From positions 23,370,366 to 23,434,365 of the forward strand of contig OZ023181.1 of the NCBI GenBank assembly GCA_963995505.1: 64,000 nucleotides of DNA, written 5' to 3'. Source of the DNA: Hypericum androsaemum. Taxonomy: Eukaryota; Streptophyta; Magnoliopsida; Malpighiales; Hypericaceae. Below are positions 60,549 to 64,000 of this stretch, piece by piece. A model generated the notes under the pieces. It was not told the DNA's origin and made no database searches. It saw only the letters and a program-made list of their open reading frames with translations. The position numbers were made by a program, and so were the translations under genes. Each line of letters opens with the position of its first letter. Position 1 is the stretch's first letter.

Positions 60549-61179
60549 GGAAAAAGTCTACTTTAGTACCCTGTAGTATCACCCAAAATCACTTTAGTAC
60601 CCTGTGGTAAAAAACCGATCAATCGAGTCATACTTATTCCAATTAACATCAAAAAGGTCCTCGGGCAGCTGCCCGGACCTACCCGAACCCTGCCCGTACT
60701 ACGTGGCTAGCCACGGCACCAAATTTTGATAATGTGGCGCCACGTGGACATCAATCTCCTCCCCTCCGCCTCCTCCTCCCCTCCGCCTCCTCCTCCTCTT
60801 CCTCCTCCGCGTCCTCCTCCTCCTCCTCCTCCTCCTCCTCCTCCGCATCCTCCTCCTCCTCCTCCTCCACCTCTCTGCGTCCTCCTCCTCCTCCTCCGCG
60901 TCCTCCTCCTCCTACTCCTCTCCGCGTCCTCCTCCTCCTCCTCCTCCCCGCCGCCTCCTCCTCCTCCTCTCCAAGTGGCGCCACGTCATCAAAATTTGGT
61001 GACGTGGCTGGCCACGTAGTTCGGGCAGGGTTCGGATAGGTTCGGGCAGGTCCAGGCAGCTACCCGAGAACCTTTTTGATGTTAATTAGAATAAGTATGA
61101 CTCGATTGATCAGTTTTTTACCACAGAGTACTAAAGTAATTTTGGGTGATACTACAGGGTACTAAAGTAGACTTTTCCC
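60549..61179. mobile_element. Mutator-like foldback MITE with CTC microsatellite core, 631 bp
   Basis: Left arm ggaaaaagtctactttagta and right arm ...tactaaagtagacttttccc are inverse for about 200 bp. Exact 9-bp target duplication ttaaaaata at 60540-60548 and 61180-61188. The loop (60755-60975) is almost pure ctc/cct with scattered cgc/ccg. Arms contain ggcgccacgt and tacgtggc motifs in inverted copies. No true coding sequence; the proline- and serine-rich open frames here are microsatellite artefacts. Confidence 0.9.
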
Positions 61180-61253
61180 TTAAAAATATGTGAAAAAATG
61201 GCTTCATATTGTAGATTCTTTTTTCTTGATGGCGGACTAGCTATGAGATCTTA

Positions 61254-62591
61254 GGGATTTTTTCTCAAATAGGTAAAAAATATACATATTTTCCCTATAT
61301 AGGTAAAAAGTTATACATATTCCCAAAATAGGTCGAAAGATTTTTTAATATTAAAAAACTTTGAAGAAGGCGCCCTCTCCAAATGGCGCCTCGACTGCAA
61401 CCGCTACAGCTTGTCGGGAAACTATATATTTTTTAAAAAAATTAGTGGATTCCTAAAACTATATAGGTTGGCGCCTCCAAAAAAAAAAATTTTGGATTCC
61501 TAAAAAAAAAAAATTTGGTCGTAGAATAAATAAAGAGATGCCGAGCAATTAAAAGTGGTCGAATTTATTGAAATTTATTTTTTTGCAAATTATGGATAAA
61601 CTTGATTCAATTCGTAAATTTATCTCAATACTTTGATATGAATTTATCAAAATATACTTACATTTTTACTTGCAGTAGTATGAAATAATACAAATAAGCT
61701 AAGTGGACAACAATTAAAAAAATCAAAGTGGAGGCGCCTCCTTTAATTTTATTTTATTTTTAGTTTTTTAATGACATTAGGGGTTTTTTTTATGACTTTC
61801 TATAGATTTATTTTTAGCCAATATTGCAGTAAATAGAAAATTAAATACAATCCATCTATATCTAATTAAGATTATTATTCAAATAAATATAGAACTCTGT
61901 TAAACCGAACATAGATTACAATCTTGAAATTTAATTTTTAAGATAACTTTTACAAAAAGGGAGAAAGAGTTACAAAAAGAAAAACTCTATTAGATAAAGT
62001 TCATTAAAAAACTCAAAATAAATCAAATTTAGATGGATTGTATTTAATTTTCTATTTATTACAACATTGGTTAAAAATAAATCTATAAAAAGTCATTAAA
62101 AAACTCAAAAAAAATAAAGGAGGCGCCCTAGTTGGGTGGCGCCTCCACTTTGATTTTTTTTTGTATTATTTTATACTACTGCAAGTAAAAATGTAAGTAT
62201 ATTTTGATAAATTCATATCAAAGTATTGGGATAAATTTACGAATTGAATCAAGTTTATCCATAATTTGCAAAAAAATAAATTTCAATAAATTCGGCCACT
62301 TTTAATTGCTCGGTATCTCTTTATTTATTCTACGACCAAATATTTTTTTTTGGAATCAAAAAATTTTTTTTGGAGGCGCCAACCTATTAGGGCGCCTCCA
62401 CTAATTTTTTTTTTTAAATCTAGTTTCCCGACAAGCTGTAGCGGTTGCAGTCGAGGCGCCATTTGGAGAGGGCGCCTTCTTCAAAGTTTTTTAATATTAA
62501 AAAATCTTTCGGCCTATTTTGAGAATATATATAATTTTTTACCTATATAGAGAAAATATGTATATTTTTTACCTATTTGAGAAAAAATCCC
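61254..62591. mobile_element. Giant palindromic Mutator-like element, 1338 bp
   Basis: Ends gggattttttctcaaatagg and its inverse. Exact 9-bp duplication gagatctta at 61245-61253 and 62592-62600. The two halves are inverse copies of each other almost to the centre (around 61900-61950): examples are ggcgccctctccaaatggcgcc (left) against its inverse on the right, and gtaagtatattttgataaattc (right) against its inverse on the left. Several ggaggcgcc/ggcgcctcc blocks add nested hairpins. No coding capacity. The right half equals the 412-bp element at 19109-19520. Confidence 0.92.
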
Positions 62592-62979
62592 GAGATCTTA
62601 GGGGTTAGAAAACTTAAGATATCATTTTCAAACGTTAACATCTGCGCCTCGGCATCTTTTTTTTGTACCTAACATATTGTGAATTGAATGGAGATTCGAA
62701 GATAGATTATATATATCTTCTTTAAAAAAAACTGTAGGTAGATTATATACTTTAACTCTATAGTTCGATGTTTGTAACTAGTTTAATTTAATTAAATAAG
62801 CGTTATTTTTTTATACGTCTCTTTGGTTGTAAGTGGAGTAGCAGTGTTTTTTTCCTTCAGATAATTAGGTTTTTTATATAGATGTTTTTTTATACTGTTA
62901 AATTTCAACAAAATTTTTTAATTCAATATTGCAGAAGGTCAAATCCAATCCCAAAAAAAATCAACTATAAAATATTGTT

Positions 62980-63260
62980 TGTTAACACGTGACAAGAATT
63001 GAGCCAATTAAAGGTCCCAGGTATTGGACCTTGGGACCATAAGTCACTCATTATTGGGCAAAAATGGGTCCAGGCCCATTAGACCCAAAAGTCATTGGGT
63101 AGCTTTGCCACGTGACAAAAAATTAGTGGGTAGCTCTGCCACGTGGCCGACACATGGCACCACGTGGTGAAGCTATTGGGTAGCTTCGACACGTGGCAGA
63201 CAAGTGGCGCCATATGGATGACACGTGGCGCACATGTGAGAGCCGGACCTCCCTATAAAA
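62980..63260 (+). promoter_or_regulatory. CACGTG (G-box/ABRE) array followed by a TATA box
   Basis: Six exact CACGTG sites at 62986, 63109, 63140, 63161, 63190 and 63222, in partly repeated units of gggtagctytgccacgtgg type. A TATAAAA follows at 63254-63260, about 27 bp after the last site. bZIP and bHLH factors bind CACGTG. It may be a gene promoter or the U3 region of a retrotransposon LTR (a TGTTAAC start near 62980 fits the latter); no gene is recognised downstream within the window. Confidence 0.6.
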
Positions 63261-63269
63261 GGGAGAAAC

Positions 63270-64000
63270 AACTGGTGACCAAGATGTACTTTTCCCATTC
63301 TGATAAAATACACATCAGAGGACTTAATACGGATTAGTTCCAGTTGTTCTCAGATTTTGCAAAGCAAGAAAACTCATGGAAATCGTTTACGTATCCGATC
63401 CGTTTGTGATCGTAAACCGCCGGTGACAATATCTCGTTATCCTATCATGTGTGAAGCACGCTACAACAAGTAAGTCTTGTTATTTATTAATAAATTTATT
63501 TCATTAATTAGGAGATAATTAACTCATAATCATGTGTTAATTATGGGCCAAATCCTTCACCAGGACAGGCTAGCCGGGTACGAAGGTCCAGCCAGGCCCA
63601 TGGCTATTAAATGTTTTGTTTTGCTTAACAGGAAGTCTCATTAATTTAATTGAAGTTGATTTTCCAGCAATTTTATGCTATATTCTAACGTATTTTACAA
63701 TTATTATTATTATAGTATATATTGTCAAGCACATAAATCAATTGATTATTCGAGTTTATCCAAATATTGAGTTTAATATTCTAAGTTGAGCCCTTGGACC
63801 CGTCGTGGGAATGCAAGAAGAAGGACGGACGGGCCCAATTATTATCAAGCAGAAACCAATACTTCGAAACCACCTTGGGCCTAATTGTTTGCCGCCCATG
63901 TCAGGCTTCCGTGGTCATTGGCAAAACGCAAGAGCCCTTAATACGTACTTGTTCAAAATAAATGGAGATTCATAGAATGGCTAAGACAGCTAGAGATTTT
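63270..64000. other. Unassigned end of window
   Basis: Downstream of the CACGTG/TATA region there are no recognised coding exons. taagtctt at 63471-63478 and an acag acceptor-like site near 63630 could bound a leader intron, but this is speculative. Confidence 0.3.

Noticed and set aside
60726..61039. Long proline- or serine-rich open frames on both strands
   Set aside because: They translate a ctc/cct microsatellite inside a foldback MITE; no start context, splice structure or homology.
62980..63470. Complete solo LTR starting TGTTAAC
   Set aside because: No matching CA end with a 5-bp duplication could be found; kept only as a promoter-like region.
1..64000. CRISPR arrays, bacterial operons, tRNA or rRNA genes
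   Set aside because: No spaced direct-repeat array, no ribosome-binding-site logic, and no full cloverleaf tRNA or rRNA sequence recognised by eye; the tRNA-like pieces are SINE-type fragments.

Overview
This is nuclear DNA from a flowering plant, most likely a eudicot. Genes are split by GT-AG introns and encode plant-specific families (xyloglucan endotransglucosylase, OBERON PHD protein, QALGGH zinc finger, NAC fragment, plant mobile domain). They are separated by AT-rich spacers full of plant transposons. There is no prokaryotic operon, CRISPR array or organelle gene.

Genes, left to right: (1) 372-2591 (+), 3' part of the anthranilate synthase beta subunit; (2) 8826-10805 (-), an XTH27/28-type xyloglucan endotransglucosylase/hydrolase; (3) 20828-21862 (-), degenerate TOPLESS-like LisH/CTLH exons; (4) 21934-24172 (-), a CTU2 (tRNA wobble-U 2-thiolation) gene with every exon recognisable but many frame breaks; (5) 25158-26091 (+), cytochrome b561; (6) 26465-28553 (-), eIF3 subunit i; (7) 32142-33826 (+), a second cytochrome b561 with the same exon plan; (8) 34352-37091 (-), an OBERON3/TITANIA-type PHD protein; (9) 39884-40787 (-), mitochondrial ribosomal protein bL28m; (10) 42800-44976 (+), a probably plastid-targeted SAM methyltransferase; (11) 45381-46082 (-), a single-C2H2 zinc-finger repressor. 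These are ordinary cellular genes for tryptophan synthesis, wall remodelling, transmembrane electron transfer, translation and transcription. They do not form one pathway. XTH28-like, cytochrome b561 and OBE3-like in one stretch recalls the Arabidopsis At1g14720-At1g14740 neighbourhood (from memory).

Mobile DNA: a 1.5-kb solo LTR (3651-5154, 5-bp duplication); an internally deleted Copia element (48292-51756); and a striking set of Mutator-like elements, five with exact 9-bp target duplications. The right end, 52.9-62.6 kb, is a row of four Mutator-type insertions: a decayed MULE whose transposase faces a plant-mobile-domain gene tail to tail; a Pack-MULE carrying a NAC-domain exon; a foldback MITE with a CTC microsatellite core; and a 1.34-kb near-perfect palindrome. 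Shorter relatives of the palindrome sit at 15.3 and 19.1 kb, and a relative of the foldback MITE at 5.7 kb.

The most unusual items are the captured NAC exon, the transposase/PMD tail-to-tail chimera, the graded palindrome family, the broken CTU2 gene and a CACGTG array at 63.0-63.23 kb in front of a TATA box. All exon limits were read by eye from splice consensus and reading frame; no search or alignment program was run.
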